Assembly: GCF_002850255.1 (NCBI RefSeq)
Contig: NZ_CP022522.1
Coordinates: 1,158,501 to 1,222,500, forward strand
Direction of reading: 5' to 3'
DNA from: Pseudoalteromonas sp. NC201
Lineage (GTDB): Bacteria > Pseudomonadota > Gammaproteobacteria > Enterobacterales > Alteromonadaceae
DNA: 64,000 nt
A model generated the notes under the pieces. The model saw nothing but the letters and a program-made list of their open reading frames with translations. It made no database searches and was not told the origin of the DNA. Shown in pieces: positions 43,153 to 52,605 of this stretch; the first letter of the stretch is position 1; each line of letters begins with the position of its first letter. A program made the translations under genes and the position numbers.

Positions 43153-45840
43153 ATGGCAGAAGTGAGCATTAACAAACTAGCCGAGAGTATTGGTACAACT
43201 GTTGATAAATTACTACAACAGTTAAAAGATGCAGGGATCACCAAAGCCGAGGGCGACCAAGTTACTGAATCCGAAAAGGCGACGTTGCTTGATCACCTAA
43301 GCAAGCAACACGGTGGCACTGGTTCAACCGGCCCTGAGCGTATGACTCTACAGCGTAAGAGTAAAAGCACGTTAAGTGTTAACTCATCTGGTAAAGCAAA
43401 GTCTGTATCTGTAGAAGTCCGTAAGAAGCGCACTTACGTTAAAAAGAGCGCAATCGAGCAGCAGAGAGAGGAAGAACGCTTAGCTGCAGAGGAAGCTGCG
43501 CGCAAAGAAGCAGAGTTAATGGCTCAGCAACAAGCAGAGCAACAGGCCAAAGTAGAAGCTGAGCGCAATGCGCGCGAAGAAGCGGAACGCAAGGCCGATG
43601 AGGAAGCCGAGCGCAAAGCTAAAGAAGAGGCGAAGCGACAAGCGGATGCTGAACGTCAAGCCAAAGATAAGCAGAGTAAAGAAGTGGATAGCGCGCAACA
43701 AATTAAAGAACGTCAAGAAGCTGAGCGTCTGCGTCAAGAAGCAGAAGCAGCAGCCCTGAAAAAGGCAGAAGAAGAAGCGAAACGTCAAGCGGAAGAAGCT
43801 CGCCGTCTAGCGGAAGAAAACGAAGCACGTTGGAAGGCGGAAGAAGAAGAGCGTCTTCGTCGAGAAGAAAGTGCTGATCACCACCTAACAACTTCTACTT
43901 ACGCTCGTGAAGCGGAAGATGAGTCTGACGCACGTGAAGAGAAAAGCGCACGTCGTAAGAAGAAGAAAAAGCCAAGTGCGAAAGAAGAAGCAGCAGAAGC
44001 GAATGCGAAGAGGCTGAAAGGCAAAAAAGGTCGCTTAAAAGCGCCAACTTCATTACAGCATGGTTTCCAAAAGCCAGCGGCAGAAGTTAAACAAGAAGTA
44101 CGTATCAGTGAAACTATCACTGTTGCAGAACTTGCTTCTCGTATGGCAGTTAAAGGCGCTGAAGTTGTTAAGACAATGATGAAGATGGGTGACATGGTTA
44201 CCATTAACCAAGTTATCGATCAAGAAACTGCGCAGCTAGTGGCAGAAGAAATGGGTCACAAAGTTATTCTAGTGAAAGAAAACGAGCTGGAAGAAAAAGT
44301 ACTAAGTGACCGCAGTGAAGAAGGTTCTCTTGAGCCACGAGCGCCGGTAGTAACGGTAATGGGTCACGTTGACCACGGTAAAACGTCAACGCTTGACTAC
44401 ATTCGTAAAGCAAAAGTTGCTGACGGCGAGGCCGGTGGTATTACTCAGCATATCGGTGCTTACCATGTTGAGACGGACAGTGGCATGGTCACTTTCCTAG
44501 ATACTCCTGGACACGCGGCGTTTACGTCGATGCGTGCTCGTGGTGCGAAAGCAACCGACATCGTTGTACTTGTTGTTGCAGCGGACGATGGTGTAATGCC
44601 TCAGACGAAAGAAGCGGTACAACACGCGAAAGCGGCCGAAGTACCACTTATCGTTGCTGTGAACAAAATGGATAAAGAGGGTATTGACCCTGACCGCGTT
44701 AAGAATGAGCTTGCTCAACTAGATGTAATCCCAGAAGACTGGGGTGGTGAAACGCAGTTTGTTCATATCTCAGCGAAGACTGGTCTTGGTATTGATGAGC
44801 TACTAGAAGCTATCTTAATGCAATCTGAGCTATTAGAATTACAAGCTTCTAAAGAAGGCATGGCGTCTGGTGTGGTAATCGAATCTCGCCTTGATAAAGG
44901 TCGTGGTCCAATCGCTTCTGTACTTGTTCAATCAGGTACCCTAAACCAAGGTGATATCGTACTTTGCGGTCTTGAATATGGTCGTGTTCGCGCGATGAAA
45001 GACGAAAACGGTAAAGACATTAAATCAGCGGGTCCTTCAATTCCAGTAGAGATCTTAGGTCTTTCTGGCGTACCAGCTGCTGGTGACGAAGCGACAGTAG
45101 TTCGTGATGAGCGTAAAGCACGTGAAGTGGCACTATACCGTCAAGGTAAGTTCCGCGAAGTGAAGCTTGCTCGTCAGCAGAAAGCGAAGCTTGAGAACAT
45201 GTTCTCTAACATGACTGAGGGCGACGTATCTGAAGTGAACATCGTACTTAAAGCAGACGTTCAAGGTTCTATCGAAGCAATCGCTGATTCATTGACTAAA
45301 CTGTCTACAGATGAAGTTAAAGTGAAGATCGTAGGCTCTGGTGTTGGTGGTATTACTGAAACGGATGCAACACTTGCAGCGGCTTCTAACGCTATTATGG
45401 TTGGCTTTAACGTACGTGCGGACGCTTCGGCACGTAAAGTTATTGATACTGAGAACCTAGACTTACGTTACTACAGCGTTATCTACAACCTAATCGAAGA
45501 AGTAAAACAAGCAATGACAGGTATGCTTGCACCAGAATTTAAGCAAGAGATCATTGGTCTTGCTGAAGTTCGTGACGTGTTCAAGTCGCCTAAGATCGGT
45601 GCTGTTGCAGGTTGTATGGTAACTGAAGGTGTGGTTAAACGTAGTGCGCCAATCCGTGTACTTCGTGATAATGTTGTTATTTACGAAGGTGAGCTTGAGT
45701 CACTACGTCGCTTTAAAGATGACGTTGCTGAAGTTCGTAGCGGTATGGAATGTGGTATCGGCGTTAAGAACTACAACGACGTTAAAGTCGGTGACCAAAT
45801 CGAAGTATTTGAAACTGTACAGGTAGAGCGTACGCTTTAA
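43153..45840 (+). CDS. infB: Translation initiation factor IF-2
   Basis: An 895-residue GTPase that places fMet-tRNA in the ribosomal P site. An N-terminal IF2_N domain (1-52) is followed by a long charged Glu/Ala/Lys/Arg-rich helix (about 100-290) and a second IF2_N-like domain (~316-365). The G domain begins with GHVDHGKT at 404-411 and has DTPGHAAF and NKMD. The C-terminal domains bind the initiator tRNA. A GGAGG site precedes the ATG. The tRNA it recognises is encoded at the head of the same region. Confidence 0.97.
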   Translation: MAEVSINKLAESIGTTVDKLLQQLKDAGITKAEGDQVTESEKATLLDHLSKQHGGTGSTGPERMTLQRKSKSTLSVNSSGKAKSVSVEVRKKRTYVKKSAIEQQREEERLAAEEAARKEAELMAQQQAEQQAKVEAERNAREEAERKADEEAERKAKEEAKRQADAERQAKDKQSKEVDSAQQIKERQEAERLRQEAEAAALKKAEEEAKRQAEEARRLAEENEARWKAEEEERLRREESADHHLTTSTYAREAEDESDAREEKSARRKKKKKPSAKEEAAEANAKRLKGKKGRLKAPTSLQHGFQKPAAEVKQEVRISETITVAELASRMAVKGAEVVKTMMKMGDMVTINQVIDQETAQLVAEEMGHKVILVKENELEEKVLSDRSEEGSLEPRAPVVTVMGHVDHGKTSTLDYIRKAKVADGEAGGITQHIGAYHVETDSGMVTFLDTPGHAAFTSMRARGAKATDIVVLVVAADDGVMPQTKEAVQHAKAAEVPLIVAVNKMDKEGIDPDRVKNELAQLDVIPEDWGGETQFVHISAKTGLGIDELLEAILMQSELLELQASKEGMASGVVIESRLDKGRGPIASVLVQSGTLNQGDIVLCGLEYGRVRAMKDENGKDIKSAGPSIPVEILGLSGVPAAGDEATVVRDERKAREVALYRQGKFREVKLARQQKAKLENMFSNMTEGDVSEVNIVLKADVQGSIEAIADSLTKLSTDEVKVKIVGSGVGGITETDATLAAASNAIMVGFNVRADASARKVIDTENLDLRYYSVIYNLIEEVKQAMTGMLAPEFKQEIIGLAEVRDVFKSPKIGAVAGCMVTEGVVKRSAPIRVLRDNVVIYEGELESLRRFKDDVAEVRSGMECGIGVKNYNDVKVGDQIEVFETVQVERTL

Positions 45841-45864
45841 TTGTAAGTTATTAAAATACTTGAG

Positions 45865-45886
45865 ATGGGGGCACTAGCCCCCATTT
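45865..45886 (+). terminator. Hairpin between infB and rbfA
   Basis: A perfect 8-bp stem ATGGGGGC / GCCCCCAT with an ACTA loop is followed by only three T. It probably reduces transcription into rbfA or protects the infB mRNA end rather than ending the operon. Confidence 0.5.
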
Positions 45887-45922
45887 GTGATCTCATAGAT
45901 TTTGAAATTTTAAGTGGTGAAA

Positions 45923-46327
45923 ATGAGAGAATTTTCTCGTACAGATCGCGTAGCACAGCAAATTCAAAAAGAAATTGCGGTGATCCTACAGCGCGAAATT
46001 AAAGATCCAAGATTGGGTATGGTAACAGTGTCAGCTGTTGAGGTATCACGCGATCTTTCTTATGCAAAAGTATTCATTACTGTGTTGAATACGAGTGATG
46101 AAGACAAAACTAAGCAAAGTGCGGCTATTCTGAATGAAGCAACCGGTTATATCCGCTCGCTTCTTGGCAAGCGTATCCGTGCGCGTATCATGCCTGAGCT
46201 TAAATTTGTTATTGATAACTCCCTAATGGAAGGTATGCGTATTTCTAACTTGGTTGACTCTGTGATCAGAGAAGACAACGCAAAGCGTGGTCCTGAGTCT
46301 GGAGATAAAGACCAAGAGGAAGAGTAA
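45923..46327 (+). CDS. rbfA: 30S ribosome-binding factor RbfA
   Basis: A 134-residue KH-fold factor for late 16S rRNA maturation and cold adaptation. [39 protein letters not shown] and LRFV-like [15 protein letters not shown] are conserved. The ATG at 45923 gives the family N-terminus (REFSRTDRV); an in-frame GTG at 45914 is also open. Its stop overlaps the truB start by one base (TAATG). Confidence 0.95.
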   Translation: MREFSRTDRVAQQIQKEIAVILQREIKDPRLGMVTVSAVEVSRDLSYAKVFITVLNTSDEDKTKQSAAILNEATGYIRSLLGKRIRARIMPELKFVIDNSLMEGMRISNLVDSVIREDNAKRGPESGDKDQEEE

Positions 46328-47274
46328 TGGCGCGTCGCACCAAAGGCCGTGCGATCGACGGCATTCTGTTATTAAATAAACCGCAAGGTATTTCTTCTAA
46401 CAAAGCACTACAGCAAGCAAAGGGCATTTATTTCGCTCAAAAAGCGGGCCACACCGGTGCTTTGGATCCGCTGGCAACAGGTATGTTGCCAATTTGCTTT
46501 GGAGAAGCGACTAAGTTTACCCAGTTTTTGCTTGATACTGACAAAACCTACGTGGTGAGAGCGCAGCTGGGTGAGCGCACGACGACATCAGATTCTGATG
46601 GTGAAATTGTTGAAACGCGACCAGTAAATGTAACACTTGAGCAGTTAGAGCAAGAAATTGCCAGCTTCTTGGGGGTATCTGATCAGTACCCTTCGATGTA
46701 TTCGGCGCTCAAATATCAGGGCCAACCGCTATACAAATATGCCCGCGAAGGCATCGAAGTACCGCGAAAATGTCGCAAGATTAATGTTTATCGTATTACG
46801 TTAGATGAATATGACGAGCAAACTCAACAAATTCAAATGACGGTGCATGTGTCTAAAGGCACTTATATTCGTACGATAGTCGATGATTTGGGGGAAAAGC
46901 TTGGCTGTGGTGCGCATGTCATTATGTTACACCGTAGTGAAGTTGGTCATTACCCTAGCGACAAAATGATTACCTTAGTCGAGTTAGAAGCGTTACTTGA
47001 GAAAGCAAAAGCGGAAGAAGTTGCGCCTTCGACTTATCTCGATGAATTATTGTTGCCGATGGATACCGCTTTGGTCGATTTGAGCGTTGTTGATATTAGT
47101 GCTGAGCAAGGCGTTGCTTTTGGTCATGGGCAAACCGTTGCTGTCGAAAATTTACCAGACGGTATTGTTAAAGTGGTTGCTGATGGTAAGTTTGTTGGGA
47201 TTGGCGAGCGTAATCCACAAGGATTATTGAAAGCAAAACGCGCGCTATCTTCCGCTCAGCCGGAATCACAATAA
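46327..47274 (+). CDS. truB: tRNA pseudouridine(55) synthase TruB
   Basis: A 315-residue enzyme that makes pseudouridine 55 in the T loop of tRNAs. The catalytic motif [20 protein letters not shown] carries the nucleophile Asp, and [38 protein letters not shown] and [17 protein letters not shown] are family landmarks; the C-terminal ~60 residues form the PUA-like domain. Translationally coupled to rbfA. The rpsO promoter lies just after its end. Confidence 0.96.
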   Translation: MARRTKGRAIDGILLLNKPQGISSNKALQQAKGIYFAQKAGHTGALDPLATGMLPICFGEATKFTQFLLDTDKTYVVRAQLGERTTTSDSDGEIVETRPVNVTLEQLEQEIASFLGVSDQYPSMYSALKYQGQPLYKYAREGIEVPRKCRKINVYRITLDEYDEQTQQIQMTVHVSKGTYIRTIVDDLGEKLGCGAHVIMLHRSEVGHYPSDKMITLVELEALLEKAKAEEVAPSTYLDELLLPMDTALVDLSVVDISAEQGVAFGHGQTVAVENLPDGIVKVVADGKFVGIGERNPQGLLKAKRALSSAQPESQ

Positions 47275-47303
47275 AATCTTCCTATGCAAGGGGAGTTTAT
47301 GCT

Positions 47304-47311
47304 GGTATAAT
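47304..47311 (+). promoter_or_regulatory. Extended -10 promoter for rpsO
   Basis: TG one base before TATAAT (47306-47311) forms an extended -10 element, with no good -35 at the right distance (TATGCA). It lies 30 bases after truB and about 70 before rpsO, matching the separate rpsO promoter found in this operon in E. coli. Confidence 0.6.
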
Positions 47312-47317
47312 CCGCCA

Positions 47318-47379
47318 GCTTCCGCTTTGGCTGAATTAGTGATCGGCTGAAGCATTACTAAACTTATTTTGGAGTTATT
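47318..47379 (+). promoter_or_regulatory. rpsO leader, possible S15 autoregulatory structure
   Basis: The leader has overlapping pairing options (CAGC / GGCTG and GCTTC / GAAGC) next to the TTTTGGAG ribosome site. S15 represses its own translation through leader structures in gammaproteobacteria; the exact fold here is not determined. Confidence 0.35.
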
Positions 47380-47649
47380 ATGTCACTAAGCAATCAAGAA
47401 AAAGCAGAAATCGTAGCAAAGTTCGCACGCGCAGAAGGTGATACAGGTTCACCAGAAGTACAAGTTGCACTTCTAACTGCTGACATCAACAAGCTACAAG
47501 GTCACTTCGCTAACCACAAGCAAGATTTCCACTCACGTCGTGGTCTTCTACGTAAAGTTAGCCAACGTCGTAACCTTCTTGACTACCTAAAAGGCAAGAG
47601 CGTTGACCGTTATGCTGCACTAATCAAAGAGCTTGGCCTACGTCGCTAA
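47380..47649 (+). CDS. rpsO: 30S ribosomal protein S15
   Basis: An 89-residue primary 16S rRNA-binding protein with the usual length. [49 protein letters not shown] and [14 protein letters not shown] are conserved helices and rRNA contacts. It has a TTGGAG ribosome site, its own promoter and a strong terminator after it. Confidence 0.98.
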   Translation: MSLSNQEKAEIVAKFARAEGDTGSPEVQVALLTADINKLQGHFANHKQDFHSRRGLLRKVSQRRNLLDYLKGKSVDRYAALIKELGLRR

Positions 47650-47687
47650 TATTTTTGATTTCTTGTTGGAAATTTATCCAACAGTAA

Positions 47688-47714
47688 AAAAGGGGCTAAT
47701 TAGCCCCTTTTTTT
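47688..47714 (+). terminator. Rho-independent terminator after rpsO
   Basis: An 8-bp stem (AGGGGCTA / TAGCCCCT) is flanked by A and T runs, with seven T after it. In E. coli the equivalent rpsO terminator lets part of the transcription continue into pnp. Confidence 0.92.
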
Positions 47715-47766
47715 GTGGCTGTTCTATCAGTATACTTACAGCCGTTTAAAAATACTTTTAAACAAG

Positions 47767-47845
47767 CGTCAATCGGATTTCCAATTGTAGTGCTTAAGTA
47801 AATTATGGTGAGTTTATTTAAGACTGTGATTGGTCCCCGTTGACG
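47767..47845 (+). promoter_or_regulatory. Long stem-loop in the pnp leader (RNase III-type autoregulatory site)
   Basis: CGTCAA (47767-47772) pairs with TTGACG (47840-47845). Further inward the arms continue as CCAAT/ATTGG, AGT/ACT and CTTAA-x-TAAA / TTTA-x-TTAAG, giving an interrupted duplex of about 30 bp. In E. coli RNase III cuts such a stem in the pnp leader and PNPase then degrades the remainder, which controls its own synthesis. Sequence supports the stem; control is inferred. Confidence 0.7.
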
Positions 47846-47873
47846 TTGAAAACAATTTAGTAAGGAAAATATT

Positions 47874-50000
47874 GTGCAAGCAATTATTAAAGAATTTCAA
47901 CTAGGTCAACACACGGTGACTCTAGAGACAGGTGCTATCGCACGTCAAGCTGACGGCGCAGTACTTGCAAGCATTGGTGATACTTCGGTACTTGTTACTG
48001 TTGTAGGAAGAAGAGAAGCGGCTCCTGGCCAAGACTTTTTCCCACTAACGGTTAACTACCAAGAAAAAATGTACGCTGCGGGTCGTATCCCTGGTGGTTT
48101 CTTGAAGCGTGAAGGTCGTCCTTCAGACGGTGAAACACTAACCGCTCGTCTAATCGACCGTCCAATTCGTCCTCTATTCCCAGACGGCTTTGTAAACGAA
48201 GTTCAGGTTATCGCGACAGTGGTTTCTGTAAACCCTGAGATCCAACCAGATATCGTTGCTTTGATTGGTACTTCAGCAGCGCTAGCTATCTCTGGCATTC
48301 CATTCAATGGCCCTCTAGGTGCCGCGCGCGTTGGTTTCATCGATGGTCAATACGTACTTAACCCTACGTTAAAAGAGCTAGAGACAAGTAAGCTTGACCT
48401 AGTTGTTGCTGGTACTGAAAACGCAGTACTAATGGTTGAATCAGAAGCTGAAGTGTTAACTGAAGAAGAAATGCTTGGCGCTGTTGTATATGGTCACGAG
48501 CAATCACAAGCTATCATCAAAGCAATCGAAGAATTCCGCGCTGAAGCTGGTAAAGCTGCATGGGATTGGACAGCACCTGAAAAAGATTTAACACTAGCTG
48601 AAAAAGTCGCTGCAATTGCAGAGCAAAAAGTAGGTGATGCTTACCGTATTACCGACAAAGTTGCACGTAAAGAAGCACTTTCTGAAGCAAAAGCAGAAGT
48701 CATTGAAAAGCTAGGCGCTGAAGTTGCTGAAGGCGAGTCACTAGACGAGCAAGTGGTAGGTAAAACATTCAGCTCACTTGAGAAGAAAATTGTACGTAGC
48801 CGTATCATTGCTGGCGAAAAACGTATCGACGGTCGTGAACCAGATATGGTTCGTGCGCTAGACGTGATGACGGGTGTACTGCCACGTACTCACGGTTCTG
48901 CAATCTTTACTCGTGGTGAAACTCAGGCACTTGTAACAGCAACCCTTGGTACTGAACGTGACGCGCAGATGCTAGATGACCTAACTGGTACTCACAAGCA
49001 TCACTTTATGCTTCACTATAACTTCCCTCCATTCTGTGTAGGTGAAACGGGTTTTGTAGGGTCTCCTAAGCGTCGTGAAATCGGCCACGGTAACCTAGCT
49101 AAGCGTGGTATTGCGGCAGTAATGCCAACACTGGCTGAATTCCCATATTCAGTACGTGTAGTATCTGAAATCACTGAATCAAACGGTTCATCTTCAATGG
49201 CATCAGTATGTGGTACTTCACTTGCGCTAATGAACGCTGGTGTTCCAGTTAAAGCGTCAGTTGCTGGTATCGCGATGGGTCTAGTGAAAGAAGGCGAAGA
49301 TTTCGTTGTACTTTCTGACATCCTTGGTGATGAAGATCACTTAGGTGATATGGACTTTAAAGTAGCGGGTACAGCAAACGGTGTAACTGCACTACAAATG
49401 GATATCAAGATTGAAGGTATCACCAAAGAAATCATGCAGATCGCGCTTCGCCAAGCGAAAGCAGCGCGTCTACACATCCTAGGTGTGATGGACCAAGCGA
49501 TTTCTGCACCTTCTGAAGAGCTATCTGAGTTCGCTCCACGTATCTACACTATGAAGATCCCTGCGAAGAAGATTGCTGAAGTTATCGGTAAAGGTGGTGC
49601 AACAATTCGCCAGCTTACTGAAGAAACAGATACAACGATTGAAATTGAAGACGACGGTACTATCAAGATCGCTGCAACGAATGGTAATAGCGCACAAGCT
49701 GCTATTTCACGTATCGAAGCGCTTACAGCAGAACTTGAAGTTGGTACGCTTTACACTGGTAAAGTTATCCGTATCGTAGACTTCGGTGCGTTTGTAAACG
49801 TACTTCCTGGTAAAGATGGCCTAGTGCACATCTCACAAATCAGTGAAGAGCGCGTAAATAACGTTTCAGATCACTTAACTGTTGGTCAAGAAGTTAAAGT
49901 TAAAGTACTTGAAGTTGACCGCCAAGGCCGTGTTCGCTTAAGTATCAAAGAAGCACAAGAGAAAAAAGCTGAGCAGCCTAAAGAAGAAGGCGCTGAGTAA
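47874..50000 (+). CDS. pnp: Polynucleotide phosphorylase
   Basis: A 708-residue 3'-5' exoribonuclease of the RNA degradosome that phosphorolyses RNA. It has two RNase PH domains ([27 protein letters not shown] region and KRIDGRE...[17 protein letters not shown] region), the helical linker, and C-terminal KH ([11 protein letters not shown]) and S1 ([26 protein letters not shown]) domains. It starts with GTG at 47874 behind an AAGGAAAA site. Length fits E. coli PNPase (711). Confidence 0.97.
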   Translation: MQAIIKEFQLGQHTVTLETGAIARQADGAVLASIGDTSVLVTVVGRREAAPGQDFFPLTVNYQEKMYAAGRIPGGFLKREGRPSDGETLTARLIDRPIRPLFPDGFVNEVQVIATVVSVNPEIQPDIVALIGTSAALAISGIPFNGPLGAARVGFIDGQYVLNPTLKELETSKLDLVVAGTENAVLMVESEAEVLTEEEMLGAVVYGHEQSQAIIKAIEEFRAEAGKAAWDWTAPEKDLTLAEKVAAIAEQKVGDAYRITDKVARKEALSEAKAEVIEKLGAEVAEGESLDEQVVGKTFSSLEKKIVRSRIIAGEKRIDGREPDMVRALDVMTGVLPRTHGSAIFTRGETQALVTATLGTERDAQMLDDLTGTHKHHFMLHYNFPPFCVGETGFVGSPKRREIGHGNLAKRGIAAVMPTLAEFPYSVRVVSEITESNGSSSMASVCGTSLALMNAGVPVKASVAGIAMGLVKEGEDFVVLSDILGDEDHLGDMDFKVAGTANGVTALQMDIKIEGITKEIMQIALRQAKAARLHILGVMDQAISAPSEELSEFAPRIYTMKIPAKKIAEVIGKGGATIRQLTEETDTTIEIEDDGTIKIAATNGNSAQAAISRIEALTAELEVGTLYTGKVIRIVDFGAFVNVLPGKDGLVHISQISEERVNNVSDHLTVGQEVKVKVLEVDRQGRVRLSIKEAQEKKAEQPKEEGAE

Positions 50001-50033
50001 TCTCTGCAAAGCTTTGCATAGAATAGAAGTGTA

Positions 50034-50057
50034 AAGGGGCTGAATAGCCCCTTTTTT
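50034..50057 (+). terminator. Rho-independent terminator after pnp
   Basis: An 8-bp stem AAGGGGCT / AGCCCCTT with a GAAT loop is followed by a T tract, ending the operon. Confidence 0.92.
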
Positions 50058-50138
50058 TATGCTTTAATGCTGTTTGACTCAAAATGATGAAACAAAACTG
50101 AGTTTATCTGGTCAATAGAGAACTAGGCAAAGTTATAG

Positions 50139-50345
50139 TACATAACCTGAGCTGCGGATAATTAATGCCTTTCTAGCAGAAAGTTTTAGCGCTAACTGCG
50201 TTGAATTCACTTCCAATAGCCAGCTATTGGTGCGTAAATTCGCCTTGTTTTCCCTAAAGCTCTCTGGCTAGACAAGGAGAAAACTAAGTTGTGCTTTAGC
50301 AACAATGAGTTGGAACATTCCTTATCCAAACCTCAGGTTACATAA
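50139..50345. mobile_element. MITE-like noncoding element with terminal inverted repeats
   Basis: About 207 bp with no ORF, filling most of the pnp-nlpI gap (50001-50409). The ends are imperfect inverted repeats: ATAACCTGAGCTGCGGATAA at the left and, on the other strand at the right, GTAACCTGAGGTTTGGATAA. Inside is a perfect 7-bp palindrome CCAATAG-CCAG-CTATTGG whose flanks also pair partly (GAATT/AAATTC). This is the form of a nonautonomous miniature transposable element or a dispersed palindromic repeat. Only one copy is in this window, so mobility is inferred. Confidence 0.55.
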
Positions 50346-50409
50346 TCAGATTGTTGGTATACCTGTGCAAAGACTCTAAACGGGCAAATGCCATTGAATG
50401 AGGAAGGAA

Positions 50410-51297
50410 ATGAAGTTAGCGAAAATAGTTGTGCCATTAGTGCTAATGGGGCTGGTAGGATGTAAAAGCACGCAGCCAGAGGCCACTAAAAACATTGTAA
50501 ATGTTCCGCTTGCAGTACCACTTCAAGCCAATTTCCGTAATGAAATTGCCATTGCTCGATTTAACGAGTTACTCTTGCAGCCGGATATGGCAAATGAGCA
50601 ACGCGCGCAGCTACTATACAATCGCGGTATGCTGTACGATAGCATTGGTTTGCAAACCCTTGCTCGTATTGACTTCAATCGCGCCGTAAAAATTAAGCCA
50701 GATCTCGCTGAAGTATATAACTTCCTAGGTATTCACCAAACGCTAGAGCAAAATTATGGCCGGGCATATGAAATGTTTGATGCTGTGCTAGAGCTCGACG
50801 AGCAACATGAATATGCCTATTTAAATCGTGGTATCGCATTGTATTACGGTGAAAGAGCCGATTTAGCTGTAAAAGATTTTGAAGCCTTTTTGGCGCGTGC
50901 TCCAAAAGATGCGTACCGTGCTATGTGGCTGTATATTGCTCAGCAGCAAGTAGACGATGCGCTTGCTAAGCAGACATTGGCGGCAAATAGCCAAGCATTA
51001 GATCCTGACGAGTGGTCGTCTCAGTTAGTTGCATTGTATTTGGGGACTTTATCTGAAGAAGCATTTCTTGCGCAGATCTCTGAGGGCGTGAGCACCCAAG
51101 AAGAGTATGCGCAGCGTCTCTGTGAGGCCTATTTTTATCTGGCTAAGCAATATCAGACGCAAGGGGACTTAGCCTCTGCGATTAGCTATTTTAAGCTCGC
51201 ATTGGCAACCAATGTATATGAGTTTGTAGAACATAAATACGCCCGTCTTGAGCTTGATTTACTTGCCCAGTTGAATGACGAACAAGACGCGAGCTAA
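50410..51297 (+). CDS. nlpI: Lipoprotein NlpI
   Basis: A 295-residue outer-membrane lipoprotein with TPR helices. In E. coli NlpI brings the protease Prc and peptidoglycan hydrolases together. The lipobox LMGLVGC gives the lipidated Cys at 18. TPR-like units follow (AQLLYNRGMLYDSIGL, AEVYNFLGIHQTLEQNYG, YAYLNRGIALYYGERA) and the chain ends with another helical pair. The ATG at 50410 has an AGGAAGG site; an ATG at 50398 is possible. The pnp-nlpI order is the same as in E. coli. Its end overlaps the next gene by 23 bases. Confidence 0.9.
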   Translation: MKLAKIVVPLVLMGLVGCKSTQPEATKNIVNVPLAVPLQANFRNEIAIARFNELLLQPDMANEQRAQLLYNRGMLYDSIGLQTLARIDFNRAVKIKPDLAEVYNFLGIHQTLEQNYGRAYEMFDAVLELDEQHEYAYLNRGIALYYGERADLAVKDFEAFLARAPKDAYRAMWLYIAQQQVDDALAKQTLAANSQALDPDEWSSQLVALYLGTLSEEAFLAQISEGVSTQEEYAQRLCEAYFYLAKQYQTQGDLASAISYFKLALATNVYEFVEHKYARLELDLLAQLNDEQDAS

Positions 51298-52402
51298 ACA
51301 CCTTTTTATTTTTATGCTTATAGGGCTGCTGTTTTCAAGCAGCCCTAATTATGCACACCTCTCTATCGCGCAAAAATCAGCACTTGTCGTCGCCAATCCA
51401 AATAGCTATTTTGCCATTGCACCGGCGCTTGAGGTGTTACCCTCACAAGCAAGTGCACAATTAGTAAAAGCCATTGCAGGCCTAAAGCAACCAAGTTGGG
51501 AGTTTGAACGGTTACAGCGCGATTTGAGTGCTCAACAGAAAAATAGCACTAAGCTGCTTTTACTCGATACTTGGTCTCGTTTGAATCGTCAGCAGCGTCA
51601 GCAAGTGTCCGAGCAGTTAGTATCACTTGGCCGATATCACTTGCTTTATGCGCTTTCAAAACGCTACGCGTTAAACCCAGAACTCACTTCGTTGCTCGCG
51701 GTGTGGCAAGGAAAGCCTGTTACGACATTTTTGAATAATCCCTATTTAAGACTGTTTCAGACTCTCTCAGAGCGTCAGCATTCAAGTGCGTCTTGTCAGT
51801 TTAATCTTGCATTAATCGCCAGTAATTTAGATGGTTTGCAGCGTTTACAAGTGCTTAAACATGCTTATGAGCAACAACCAGAGCCAGCCAAAGGCGTATA
51901 TTGTTTATCTAAACCGATATATGCGGCGAACAAACTTAGTTGTAAGAGGCAAAGGGGATTTGCAATGTGCGACTTACGATACGAGCAGGGCTTGTCAAAA
52001 TACGATCACTTGGTGTTTATGGCAACGGAGGGGCTTGCTAATGTCAGCGGTAAGCACATGACTTTGAGCGCCACCAGCACTTACAACACGCTGGTACACG
52101 AGCTTATGCACTTTAGTGGTTTTGAAGATGAATACCCAGTACCAGCTAAAAAAGCAAAATGGCTTTGCGCGACTTCAGGGCAAAAGGCACCAAATCTTTA
52201 CGTTGGTGACCACGCACCGAACAATTGGGTGCCAAGTCGCACCTGCGAGTTAGGTAAATTTTCCTCATATAAACCCTCGAATAGTCACTCTTTGCTCGAA
52301 TATCAATCAATTAAGTTAGATGCAAATTACCGTCAAAGGTGGTTAGCAGTACTGAATTCAATACGTTTAGAAGATAAAATAGCGGTTAATTCGGCTGAAT
52401 AG
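51275..52402 (+). CDS. Exported zinc metallopeptidase-like protein coupled to nlpI
   Basis: A 375-residue exported protein (signal peptide LFIFMLIGLLFSSSPNYA). Its C-terminal part has the zincin motif HELMH at 275-279, followed by FSGFEDEY with Glu284 and Glu286 as possible third ligand or nearby acid. Five or more Cys around the active-site region (SCQ, VYCLS, LSCKR, AMCDL, LCATS, RTCEL) suggest disulfides. The N-terminal ~200 residues are helical. The family is not recognised. The 23-base overlap with nlpI suggests joint production, and since NlpI is a protease adaptor elsewhere, an envelope protease working with NlpI is plausible but unproven. Confidence 0.6.
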   Translation: MTNKTRAKHLFIFMLIGLLFSSSPNYAHLSIAQKSALVVANPNSYFAIAPALEVLPSQASAQLVKAIAGLKQPSWEFERLQRDLSAQQKNSTKLLLLDTWSRLNRQQRQQVSEQLVSLGRYHLLYALSKRYALNPELTSLLAVWQGKPVTTFLNNPYLRLFQTLSERQHSSASCQFNLALIASNLDGLQRLQVLKHAYEQQPEPAKGVYCLSKPIYAANKLSCKRQRGFAMCDLRYEQGLSKYDHLVFMATEGLANVSGKHMTLSATSTYNTLVHELMHFSGFEDEYPVPAKKAKWLCATSGQKAPNLYVGDHAPNNWVPSRTCELGKFSSYKPSNSHSLLEYQSIKLDANYRQRWLAVLNSIRLEDKIAVNSAE

Positions 52403-52515
52403 TTTTGAACTTATTCTGAATAGTTTGTTAAGGTTGGCTAAAATAGCATCAGCTAGAAAGTGAAACTCTAGACAACTCAAACACTAATCAAGTATAACAG
52501 GGTTCATGTACGTGT

Positions 52516-52567
52516 GGTTAATGTGTACCGATCGCTCCAACTTGGAAGGGGGAATGTCACATTAATC
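52516..52567 (+). promoter_or_regulatory. Structured element upstream of the mrp operon
   Basis: GGTTAATGTG (52516-52525) pairs with CACATTAATC (52558-52567), nine of ten bases. The 32-base interior has a TCCAA/TTGGA hairpin and a G-rich strand (GGAAGGGGG). No T tract follows. It lies about 40 bases before mrpA and could be a cis-acting RNA or operator for the antiporter genes. I could not match it to a known riboswitch. Confidence 0.4.
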
Positions 52568-52605
52568 TAAACGAGCCATAACGACGCAAATAAAAGGTTT
52601 CATCT

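Noticed and set aside
43516..43788. Minus-strand ORF opposite infB rich in Phe and Leu
   Set aside because: It is the complement of the Glu/Lys/Ala-rich N-terminal region of IF-2, which leaves long open antisense frames by composition.
43440..43880. Tandem repeat tract within infB
   Set aside because: The Glu/Ala/Lys/Arg codon repetition is the normal charged N-terminal helix of IF-2, not an independent repeat element.
52516..52567. Known sodium riboswitch upstream of mrpA
   Set aside because: I could not align the element with any riboswitch consensus I know, so it is listed only as a structured element.
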